NCBI GenBank assembly: GCA_946478775.1
Contig: CAMLDR010000103.1
Span: 1-14,951 of the forward strand
Reading direction: 5' to 3'
Length of the DNA stretch: 14,951 nucleotides
Source of the DNA: an uncultured Flavobacteriales bacterium
GTDB taxonomy: Bacteria; Bacteroidota; Bacteroidia; Flavobacteriales; Crocinitomicaceae
Position numbers and translations under genes: made by a program. Shown here one piece after another: positions 8,506 through 14,951 of the stretch. Positions within the stretch are counted from its first letter, which is position 1. Every line of letters starts with the position of its first letter. Below the pieces are notes generated by a model that was given only the letters and a program-made list of their open reading frames with translations, was not told the DNA's origin and did not search any database.

Positions 8506-9148
8506 AGTTAAAAATTCTTTTTGCGTTTTGGTTTAGAAGTTCAGTTAGGGCGTGCAAAGATATGTTTTTTATCTCAGCTGTCATCCGGTAGGTTTCAATC
8601 AGTTCACCTGAGCCCATATCTGTTTCAAGGAATAAGCGTTCCAAAGGTATTTGCAGCAGTGCATTTTGGAGTTTTGGATTGGATAAAAGCGATTCACCGA
8701 TACTGATCATGCTTTTGGGATAGTCCAGGACTTGTTGCAAGATAGAAGCTTTGTTGAATCCGTGATAAATGAGCGGAGTATTTGGGGCGTACTTTTCATG
8801 CAAAAACCGGCACCGATCCCAGGAGTTGACGCAATGCAGAATGACAGGTTTCTGAAGTTCGGATGCAATTTTCAATTGAAAAACATATACTTCTTCCTGC
8901 GTTTCAGCGGAACCATAGCGGTTATCGAGCCCAATTTCCCCGATAGCCAGGAAACCGTGGTTTTCGTTCAGTTGTTTAGAGATCCGTTCCACCTCATTGA
9001 GATCAGCAATGCTTTCTTTCGGATGGATTCCGAAGGAAAAAAACGACGGAAAATTTTCGTCTGAAAGTTTGGTCAATTGCACGATGCTTCGGTTTTTCGA
9101 ATCGAAATGGTGCGTGTGGGCATCGAAAAGGTTCTCTAAATCAGACAT
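8498..9148 (-). CDS. TatD family metal-dependent hydrolase (putative deoxyribonuclease)
   Basis: A TIM-barrel metallohydrolase of the TatD family; characterised members are 3'-5' DNases, but the substrate here is unknown. All metal-site motifs are present: DAHTHH at 9-14 (His11 and His13 ligands), GIHP at 40-43, GEIGLD with metal-bridging Glu71, LHC with His105, YHGF with His129, and LETD with Asp177. At 216 residues it is shorter than the roughly 260 of E. coli TatD; the N-terminal half is compact, but no motif is missing, so I read it as a short family form rather than a truncation. It is the first gene of the minus-strand block and overlaps tcdA by 8 bases. Its start at 9148 faces the divergent transporter gene. 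There is no link to Tat protein export beyond the family name. Confidence 0.9.
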   Translation of the reverse strand: MSDLENLFDAHTHHFDSKNRSIVQLTKLSDENFPSFFSFGIHPKESIADLNEVERISKQLNENHGFLAIGEIGLDNRYGSAETQEEVYVFQLKIASELQKPVILHCVNSWDRCRFLHEKYAPNTPLIYHGFNKASILQQVLDYPKSMISIGESLLSNPKLQNALLQIPLERLFLETDMGSGELIETYRMTAEIKNISLHALTELLNQNAKRIFNYE

Positions 9149-9239
9149 TAAGCATTAAAGGAATAGTTAAATTTAAAACAATCTGAACCAATCAACCAAT
9201 TTTTATCTATTTTCACCACGCTAAAAAAACTGAAAAAAC
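9149..9239. promoter_or_regulatory. Divergent intergenic region, tatD and first POT gene
   Basis: These 91 AT-rich bases separate two divergently transcribed genes and must carry the promoters of both, unless the promoters sit inside the coding regions. No perfect TTG-N19-TAnnTTTG pair is found on either strand. The closest element on the plus strand is TATTTTCA at 9209-9216, one base off the -7 consensus, without a good -33 partner. No convincing operator palindrome is visible. Confidence 0.35.
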
Positions 9240-10694
9240 ATGACTCAACAACGAGACGTAATTGCTGAAATAGAAAAGCAGGGAACTATCCTAGGACATC
9301 CCAAAGGTTTATATCTTTTATTCTTTACTGAATTGTGGGAGCGATTTAGTTATTATGGAATGCGTGCCATTCTTGTGCTTTACATGACCAAGTTATATGT
9401 AGAAAATGGTCTTGAGATACCTAAAGGTACAGCGTCATTGATTTATGGCTTCTTTACAGGTTTTGTATACTTCACTCCGATTATCGGGGGATGGATTGCA
9501 GATAGATTTATCGGCCAAAGAAATGCTATTACTATTGGAGGTATAACCATGTTCCTTGGACAGATCGTTTTGTTTTCTTTGAATACGCATGTAGGATTAG
9601 CAATTGGACTTTTACTTTTAATTATAGGTAATGGGTTCTTTAAACCAAATATTTCAACTCTAGTTGGGCGCCTTTATCGACAAGGTGATGCAAAAAGAGA
9701 TTCGGCATTTTCCATTTTTTACATGGGAATTAACCTGGGAGCATTTTTAGCTCCAATTGTTGTTGCTATCTTATGTAATGACTGGTTTGCCACTAAAGGT
9801 GTAGATGAGAATGGAAAAGAAATAATTATGTCATATGGATATAAATATGGATTTTTAGCTGCTGCTGTAGGAATGTTGATAGGACAGCTTATTTTCAATG
9901 CATTGGCAAAGAAGTATCTATTGGAAATTGGCGAAAAGCCCAATAAGAAAGTTCAGTTTACAGATGTAGAACTTGTTGATTCTACGACTGTTGAAGTACC
10001 TGCTCCAACAATAGATGCCCCATTAACCAGAGAAGAGAAGCAGCGTGTTTCTGTGATTTTCATTTTGACGGCTTTTATCATTTTTTTCTGGGCAGGATTT
10101 GAGCAGGCAGGTTCATCAATGACGCTTTATACGGATTCTTATATAGATAGAACTGTTGGCAGCTGGACAATTTCCACCGAGTTATTCCAATCCGTTAATC
10201 CACTGTTTATTGTTGCTTTAGCACCACTTTTCGCTTGGTTTTGGGGATCTAAAACAGGTTCGAGGATGTCTACACCGGTGAAAATGAGTTTGGGAATGAT
10301 CTTATTAGGAATTGGATTCTTGTTTATGTTGATGGCAACAGGACAGGTTCAGACTGATATCGTAAACGGTAAAGAGAATGTAACTCAGAAAGCGGGACTT
10401 TGGTTCCTGATAGTAACCTATTTCTTCCATACCATTGGTGAATTATGCATTTCTCCTGTTGGATTGAGCGTTGTAACTAAATTGGCGCCTATTAAATTGG
10501 CTTCTATGTTAATGGGAGTTTGGATGTTATCTACTTTCGTTGCAAATATATTAGGTGGATTTATTGCAGCGTATGTTGAGAAACTTGGTGCAGCTACAAT
10601 TTTCCTGAGTATCGGTGCTTTTGTGATCGGTTTAGGTATAGTTATGCTTACAGTTTCCAGAAGGTTGAGTAAGATGATGCATGGCGTAAAATAA
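9240..10694 (+). CDS. POT/PTR2 family proton-coupled peptide transporter (first of three)
   Basis: A major-facilitator peptide transporter in the inner membrane, expected to import di- and tripeptides with protons. All family hallmarks are present: ELWERFSYYGMR at 31-42 (proton-site Glu31, Glu34, Arg35; gate Arg42), GNGFFKPNIST with Lys135 on TM4, FYMGINLGAF with Asn165 on TM5, FWAGFEQAG with Glu288 on TM7 (partner of Arg42), FQSVNP with Asn320 on TM8, and GELCISPVGLS with Glu401 on TM10. Its 484 residues make it the compact, canonical member of the trio. The ATG at 9240 has no Shine-Dalgarno, as is usual in Bacteroidota. A terminator follows directly, so it is probably a single-gene transcript. 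A hand count over 9361-9780 gives about 37% GC, against about 44-45% in the second transporter. Exact substrate range is unknown. Confidence 0.95.
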   Translation: MTQQRDVIAEIEKQGTILGHPKGLYLLFFTELWERFSYYGMRAILVLYMTKLYVENGLEIPKGTASLIYGFFTGFVYFTPIIGGWIADRFIGQRNAITIGGITMFLGQIVLFSLNTHVGLAIGLLLLIIGNGFFKPNISTLVGRLYRQGDAKRDSAFSIFYMGINLGAFLAPIVVAILCNDWFATKGVDENGKEIIMSYGYKYGFLAAAVGMLIGQLIFNALAKKYLLEIGEKPNKKVQFTDVELVDSTTVEVPAPTIDAPLTREEKQRVSVIFILTAFIIFFWAGFEQAGSSMTLYTDSYIDRTVGSWTISTELFQSVNPLFIVALAPLFAWFWGSKTGSRMSTPVKMSLGMILLGIGFLFMLMATGQVQTDIVNGKENVTQKAGLWFLIVTYFFHTIGELCISPVGLSVVTKLAPIKLASMLMGVWMLSTFVANILGGFIAAYVEKLGAATIFLSIGAFVIGLGIVMLTVSRRLSKMMHGVK

Positions 10695-10717
10695 TTCATT
10701 CTTTATTATAGGAAATT

Positions 10718-10749
10718 AAATCCCTCGTTTTTTGACGAGGGATTTTTTT
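10718..10749 (+). terminator. Intrinsic terminator after the first POT gene
   Basis: An 11-bp perfect stem (AAATCCCTCGT at 10718-10728 with ACGAGGGATTT at 10735-10745), a 6-base T-rich loop, and a run of seven T at 10743-10749. It lies 23 bases after the stop codon. It separates the first transporter from the two that follow and shows that the in-frame TTG at 10732, which sits in the hairpin loop, is not a real start. Confidence 0.92.
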
Positions 10750-10815
10750 GTCTCCCTTATTTCATCATCATCCAATTTAATTTATCATTTTTACGATTCC
10801 TTAACAGATAGAGTT

Positions 10816-12537
10816 ATGAGTTTGGAAGAAAAAGACCTGAATCCATCAGATGCAGCTGCATTAGAAAATATTAGAAATTTCAAAGGGAAATACCCCAAGC
10901 AGTTGTGGTATCTTTTCCTGGTTGAAATGTGGGAACGTTTTACATTCTACGGAATGCGGGCACTTTTGGCCATGTATATTTCTCATTTGATTTTAACTGG
11001 TGATTACAACCCGATTCCGAAAGATCAGCTGGAAGCTAAGAAAATAGAGTTTTTAGAGAAGAATAAGGAAGAATTAACCATAGATCATCCGCGTTACTAT
11101 ATTGAAACATCTCATCAAAAAGACAGGGATAGTGCAGAAAGTTCCTCAAGCAAACAATATGGGTTGATCCAGGCATTTATTTATGCCATGGCTTTCGTTG
11201 GAGGAATGTTTGCCGATAAAATCTTTGGTTTTAGGAAGTCTGTCTTTTGGGGGGGGATTTTAATGGCGCTCGGAACGTTCCTAATGGCAGTCCCGGGAGC
11301 ATTTACATTTTATCTCGGAGTGAGTATTTTGATTGTTGGAAATGGATTTTTCAAACCGAATATCTCTACAATGGTTGGGGATCTTTACAAGGATGGCGAC
11401 CCCAGAAGGGATTCCGGATTTTCCTTGTTTTATTCAGGGATCAACATCGGTGCGCTTTTGAGCGGACTGACTATCGCATACATCGGAACTTCAGTCAGCT
11501 GGTCGCTTGGATTTGCTTTGGCAGGAGTATGTATGCTATTGGGCTTGGGATTGTTCCTCAAAACACAAAAATCATTGGGGCCAATCGGAATGCCTCCATT
11601 TCCTGAAAAACTGGTTGAAAAGAATGCACTCGGGTTATCCAAGAACTTAACGGTTTATTTGGCTTCCCTGGCAATGATCCCATTTTTCTTCCTGATGGTT
11701 TATTATCCGTTTGATATTGATTTCACTTTTTTGATGGGGCCTGTGAAATTGGAAAGTGGTAAACTGGTTCCTTACCTGGTTCAATTCAGCGATTTGTTCA
11801 TGATTGTTCTTGCTGCTGTAATTTTGGTGTACCTGGGTTATGTATTAACGAAGGTGAAGAAGGAGGAATTCGGAAAATTATTGGTTGCAGTTGTATTGAT
11901 TATATTTTCAGCACTATTTTGGTCATTCTTTGAGCAAGGAGGAGGGTCATTGAACTACTTTGCAGTTGGAAATGTTTCCAATCACGGTTTAAATATGACT
12001 TCTGTCAATAATTCCCTGAACTCACTTTGGGTGGTGATATTGGCTCCCTTGGTTGGGTTTTTATGGGTTTGGCTGAATAGAAGAAAAGCAGAGCCAAATA
12101 CAAGTGTGAAATTTGGTTTAGGATTCGCTATCCTTGGACTAGGGTTCCTGATTTTTGCTTCCAGCCGCTTTTCGGCAGATTCAAACGGATTGACCCCGTT
12201 ATGGATCTTCGTTTTTGCATATTTAGTAGTTAGTTTAGGAGAACTTTGTTTGTCGCCGATCGGTTTATCGATGATTACAAAACTTTCTCCGAAGCGATTG
12301 ACAGGAATGATGATGGGAACCTGGTTCCTGGCGAGTGCTTATGGTCAATATGGAGCAGGATTAATTGGAGCTGCACTGGCTTCCGGAAGCGGAACAGATA
12401 AAAATCTGACAAACACAGAAAAATTAATGCAGTATACGGAAGGATACCAAACCATCGGTATTATTTCAGTTATTTCCGGAGTTGTATTAATCCTCATTTC
12501 ACCGATCTTGAAAAAACAGATGGGTGGTGTAAAATAA
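10816..12537 (+). CDS. POT/PTR2 family peptide transporter (second), long TM1-TM2 loop
   Basis: Inner-membrane proton-coupled peptide transporter of 573 residues. I start at the ATG at 10816. The frame stays open back to a TTG at 10732, but that lies in the terminator loop and adds 28 non-conserved residues. Conserved sites: EMWERFTFYGMR at 37-48 (Glu37, Glu40, Arg41, gate Arg48), Lys180 in FFKPNIST, Asn210 in FYSGINIG, Glu373 in FFEQGG, Asn402, and Glu476 in GELCLSPIGLS. The gate pair Arg48/Glu373 is intact, but the family NP on TM8 reads NS here. Between Arg48 and Lys180 there are 132 residues, against about 90 in the other two; the extra 40 are charged, hydrophilic residues (about 70-120) in the first periplasmic loop. 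The next gene follows after 19 bp, so they are probably co-transcribed. Peptide substrate is inferred from the family. Confidence 0.92.
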   Translation: MSLEEKDLNPSDAAALENIRNFKGKYPKQLWYLFLVEMWERFTFYGMRALLAMYISHLILTGDYNPIPKDQLEAKKIEFLEKNKEELTIDHPRYYIETSHQKDRDSAESSSSKQYGLIQAFIYAMAFVGGMFADKIFGFRKSVFWGGILMALGTFLMAVPGAFTFYLGVSILIVGNGFFKPNISTMVGDLYKDGDPRRDSGFSLFYSGINIGALLSGLTIAYIGTSVSWSLGFALAGVCMLLGLGLFLKTQKSLGPIGMPPFPEKLVEKNALGLSKNLTVYLASLAMIPFFFLMVYYPFDIDFTFLMGPVKLESGKLVPYLVQFSDLFMIVLAAVILVYLGYVLTKVKKEEFGKLLVAVVLIIFSALFWSFFEQGGGSLNYFAVGNVSNHGLNMTSVNNSLNSLWVVILAPLVGFLWVWLNRRKAEPNTSVKFGLGFAILGLGFLIFASSRFSADSNGLTPLWIFVFAYLVVSLGELCLSPIGLSMITKLSPKRLTGMMMGTWFLASAYGQYGAGLIGAALASGSGTDKNLTNTEKLMQYTEGYQTIGIISVISGVVLILISPILKKQMGGVK

Positions 12538-12556
12538 TCGAATTAAGAGAAAGTCA

Positions 12557-14206
12557 ATGAAACAGCGCAAACACCCCAAAGCACTTCCGTATTTATTCCT
12601 GACAGAAATGTGGGAACGTTTCGGTTATTATTTAATGATCGGTATCTTCACTTTCTACCTGAAGGATGTCAATCATGGTTTTGAAATGACGGAGGCTCAG
12701 TCCGCAAGTTTATATGGAACGTTCATCGCATTGGTTTTTTTTACACCTTTTATTGGCGGACTACTAGCCGACCGGGTTCTGGGGTATCGGCTTCCGATCG
12801 TCCTGGGTGGACTGATGATGGGAGTTGGTTATTGCATGATGGGAGTTCATTCATTCACCATGCTTTATACCGGAATGGTTTTGGTAATTGCCGGTAATGG
12901 ATTGTTTAAACCCAACATTTCAACGCTTTTGGGGAATCTTTACAATACAGAAGAATACAAGGATCAGAAAGACGAAGGCTACAACATCTTTTATATGGGA
13001 ATTAACGTGGGGGCCTTTGTTTGTAATATCGTTTCAGCGTTTTTGATGAACAAATACGGATATTCGATGGCATTTGTTGGTGCAGGAGTAGGAATGTTCA
13101 TCGGAGTTGCAGTTTTCCTGATAGGGAATAAGCATTATAAATCGGGAGATGTTAAGAAAGTTGCAGCACCGGGAGAAAAACCCTGGTGGGTTGATTTGTC
13201 AATTGTGGTGGTTCCGGCCGTTATATTCGCTTTTATCGGATATTTCATAAACGGTACACCGGAACAATCCGATCATTCCTTTTTGGTGAAGGACGATGTG
13301 ACGGATGCGTTTTTATTTGCCTGTATCCCTGTTATCTTCTTTTTTGGATATGTACTATTCACTTCTCCTAAGAATGAACGCCGGGTGGTCAGTGCTATTT
13401 TGGTTGTGTGTGTGGCTGTGATTCCTTTTTGGGCAATCTTCAAGCAGAATGGAACCGTATTGAACACCTGGGCGGATAATTACACGAATCGGGATGTACC
13501 TAAATCGATTAGTAAAGGATTGAAGGGAATGTACCTTGCAGGAACGGTTAAGTATGAAAAATCCGCAGATTCAACCCAGGTATTGGACGAACAGTTCAGG
13601 AAAGCGGGGGATCAGAAAGCTATTCAGTATCCAAGTTATTTTAAGAATTATCCGGACACAGATAAATTAAAGGCCGGACAAGAAGTGGTGGTGTTTAATT
13701 CGAACATTTTTCAATCGGTGAATCCGTTTTGGGTAATTATACTGACACCATTGATCGTTGCAATATTTCGTTTTTTAAGGCGGCGAAATATGGAGCCATC
13801 TATTCCAATCAAGTTTGTTTTAGGCTTATTCATTACCGGTCTCTCTTGTTTGGTAATGGTTGCTGCGGCAAATGCATCCATGAACGGAGAGATTAAATCC
13901 AGTTTGTGGTGGTTCTTCGGAGCTTATGGAGTTATTACAGTGGGAGAACTGTGTTTGTCTCCGATTGGATTGTCCATGGTTTCTAAATTAGCACCTGCAA
14001 GATTGACGGCCTTGCTAATGGGGGCCTGGTTCATTTCAACCTCTATTGGAAATAAGTTGAGCGGGGTCATTGCATCGCTTTGGGATCAGTATGATGATAA
14101 GTCTTCTTTCTTCATGTTGAACTTTTATTTGATGATGGGGGCAACATTGATTTTAATCGTCCTTCTTCCCTGGTTGTTGAAAGTCTTCAGAGAGCAGAAC
14201 AAATAA
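12557..14206 (+). CDS. POT/PTR2 family transporter (third), altered gate pair and extra periplasmic loop
   Basis: A 549-residue inner-membrane transporter of the POT family. It keeps the proton and peptide sites: EMWER at 17-21 (Glu17, Glu20, Arg21), Lys118 in LFKPNIST, Asn150 in FYMGINVG, Asn389 in FQSVNP, and Glu464 in GELCLSPIGLS. It departs from its neighbours at two positions that face each other in the family: TM1 reads YYLMI instead of YYGMR (Leu26, Ile28), and TM7 reads FKQNG instead of FEQ-G (Lys296). There are 93 residues between Lys296 and Asn389, against about 30 in the two other transporters, so about 60 extra residues (roughly 310-380, polar, with many Lys and Asp) form a TM7-TM8 periplasmic loop. 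It starts 19 bp after the second transporter. It may carry a different substrate or couple differently; that is inference. Confidence 0.9.
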   Translation: MKQRKHPKALPYLFLTEMWERFGYYLMIGIFTFYLKDVNHGFEMTEAQSASLYGTFIALVFFTPFIGGLLADRVLGYRLPIVLGGLMMGVGYCMMGVHSFTMLYTGMVLVIAGNGLFKPNISTLLGNLYNTEEYKDQKDEGYNIFYMGINVGAFVCNIVSAFLMNKYGYSMAFVGAGVGMFIGVAVFLIGNKHYKSGDVKKVAAPGEKPWWVDLSIVVVPAVIFAFIGYFINGTPEQSDHSFLVKDDVTDAFLFACIPVIFFFGYVLFTSPKNERRVVSAILVVCVAVIPFWAIFKQNGTVLNTWADNYTNRDVPKSISKGLKGMYLAGTVKYEKSADSTQVLDEQFRKAGDQKAIQYPSYFKNYPDTDKLKAGQEVVVFNSNIFQSVNPFWVIILTPLIVAIFRFLRRRNMEPSIPIKFVLGLFITGLSCLVMVAAANASMNGEIKSSLWWFFGAYGVITVGELCLSPIGLSMVSKLAPARLTALLMGAWFISTSIGNKLSGVIASLWDQYDDKSSFFMLNFYLMMGATLILIVLLPWLLKVFREQNK

Positions 14207-14226
14207 TTTTGAGTTAGATAAATATA

Positions 14227-14820
14227 ATGAAGCGATTTCTTTCACTTTTAATCCCAATAGTCTTATTGCTGATAGCTGTTCCTGTCTTATTGGAAATGGG
14301 GATGATCGTTCCGGCAAAGTTCGCAGGGGTGGTGTTGATTCTTTTAACTACCATCTCATTGCGCATCTGGTTAAGAAGAGCATTAAAGGAAAAGCTTTCT
14401 TTGGATGCTGTAAAGTTCAATGTCAACCATCGTCATTATTTGAATGAAGTTAGTCCGATATATCGGAATATGTCGAATGCGGAAAAAAAAATCCTGGAAA
14501 AAAGAATGGGAAAGCTGCTTGCTGATTTGCAATTCGACGATACCACAAGACCGGAATTGAATGTCGAAGAGATGTTAGCTTACGCTTTAACACAAATTCT
14601 GGCTGTATATAATGAAGACTATAAATCTTTAAAAGGGATGATGATCGTATTCGATCAGACTAATGCTACCAATGAAATGAGCGTTTTAGAGAATAAATAT
14701 GTGTTATTGAACCCAGTTTTATTGGAAAAAGTCCTAAAAGAGAGTCAAACCTTAGAAACCTTCTCGGCTTCACATCTGCCGGTTATAGGGCAGTTAAGAG
14801 ACTTATATAACAAGCACTGA
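14227..14820 (+). CDS. Hypothetical membrane protein, two N-terminal helices
   Basis: Not recognised with confidence. The 197 residues begin with two hydrophobic segments (about 4-22 and 28-46), then a basic stretch (RIWLRRALKEK) and a roughly 145-residue soluble, mostly helical domain. The positive-inside rule suggests that this domain is cytoplasmic. The pattern from about 72 to 100 (HYLNEVSPIYRNMSNAEKK, then ...KRMGKLLADLQF) and the later MMIVFD and NPVLLEKVL segments remind me of the N-terminal part of MtfA-like (M90) peptidases of Bacteroidota, but no HExxH motif is present, so a working peptidase is excluded. Starting 20 bp after the third transporter, it is probably the last gene of that operon. 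Hand counts in three 60-base lines give about 30-35% GC, well below the two transporters before it. Confidence 0.75.
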   Translation: MKRFLSLLIPIVLLLIAVPVLLEMGMIVPAKFAGVVLILLTTISLRIWLRRALKEKLSLDAVKFNVNHRHYLNEVSPIYRNMSNAEKKILEKRMGKLLADLQFDDTTRPELNVEEMLAYALTQILAVYNEDYKSLKGMMIVFDQTNATNEMSVLENKYVLLNPVLLEKVLKESQTLETFSASHLPVIGQLRDLYNKH

Positions 14821-14915
14821 AAATTATTTCCATTTTTCTTTACGGTATAACCAAACTATTATCAGGGTGTTAAGAATTAATTTAAAAAAAAGAAAGAAAT
14901 AATCTTCAAAAAGGC

Positions 14916-14945
14916 TTGTTAAAGTGGAATAAGTACGTACCTTTG
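14916..14945 (+). promoter_or_regulatory. Bacteroidota-type promoter for a gene beyond the window
   Basis: TTG at 14916-14918 and TACCTTTG at 14938-14945 are separated by exactly 19 bases, matching the Bacteroidota primary sigma factor consensus (-33 TTG, -7 TAnnTTTG). Transcription would begin close to or just past the right edge at 14951. It lies about 100 bp after the last gene, in a region without other features, so it most likely drives a gene outside the window. Confidence 0.65.
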
Positions 14946-14951
14946 CCACCG

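Noticed and set aside
6432..9064. Plus-strand open frames of 61-110 codons opposite the M1, tcdA and tatD genes
   Set aside because: Each is antisense to a gene with complete catalytic motifs and shows no domain of its own.
9240..14820. A novel defence or secretion system built from the membrane protein cluster
   Set aside because: Three of the four proteins carry complete POT-family signatures, and the fourth shows no nuclease, ATPase or effector motif. Nothing supports a defence or secretion role.
14461..14951. A frameshift restoring an HExxH peptidase motif downstream of the small membrane protein
   Set aside because: The bases after the stop at 14820 are AT-rich and full of stops, and I could not find an HExxH-encoding stretch there, so the gene looks complete at its present length.

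Overview
The window looks like chromosomal DNA from a member of the Bacteroidota. Family-level placement is not possible from this alone. Four things point there: two large envelope proteins start with lipoprotein signal peptides; Shine-Dalgarno sequences are weak or absent before the genes; a TTG-N19-TAnnTTTG promoter of the Bacteroidota type lies at the right edge; and the gene families (a very long alpha-2-macroglobulin, a leukotriene-A4-hydrolase-type M1 peptidase, a tatD-tcdA pair, tandem POT transporters) are typical of that phylum. The first 48 bases are not biological. They match the 3' part of the Illumina P5/TruSeq adapter, so base 49 is the true left end of the contig.

Left block (70-9148, all minus strand). 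In transcription order this holds a short TatD-family metal-dependent hydrolase, the tRNA ct6A dehydratase TcdA (overlapping tatD by 8 bases), an M1 zinc aminopeptidase lipoprotein, and an 1851-residue alpha-2-macroglobulin lipoprotein with an intact CIEQ thioester motif. A strong intrinsic terminator, embedded in a longer imperfect palindrome, separates the M1 gene from the macroglobulin gene.

Right block (9240-14820, all plus strand, divergent from tatD across 91 bp). This holds three consecutive but clearly divergent POT/PTR2-family proton-coupled peptide transporters, then a small two-helix membrane protein of unknown function. The first transporter has its own terminator. The second and third transporters and the small protein are spaced 19-20 bp apart and are probably one operon. 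The start of the second transporter is best placed at 10816, because the longer reading frame begins inside the upstream terminator hairpin.

How they may work together (inference). The M1 lipoprotein would release amino acids and trim peptides outside the inner membrane, and the POT proteins would import di- and tripeptides with protons, so the two halves make a plausible peptide-scavenging neighbourhood. The macroglobulin would protect the envelope by trapping foreign endoproteases. TatD and TcdA are housekeeping genes. I see no mobile element, CRISPR array, phage gene, rRNA or tRNA, and no clearly new multi-gene system. The most specific oddity is the third POT transporter. It keeps the proton- and peptide-binding residues but has changed both partners of the family's TM1-TM7 gate salt bridge, and it carries a large extra periplasmic loop.
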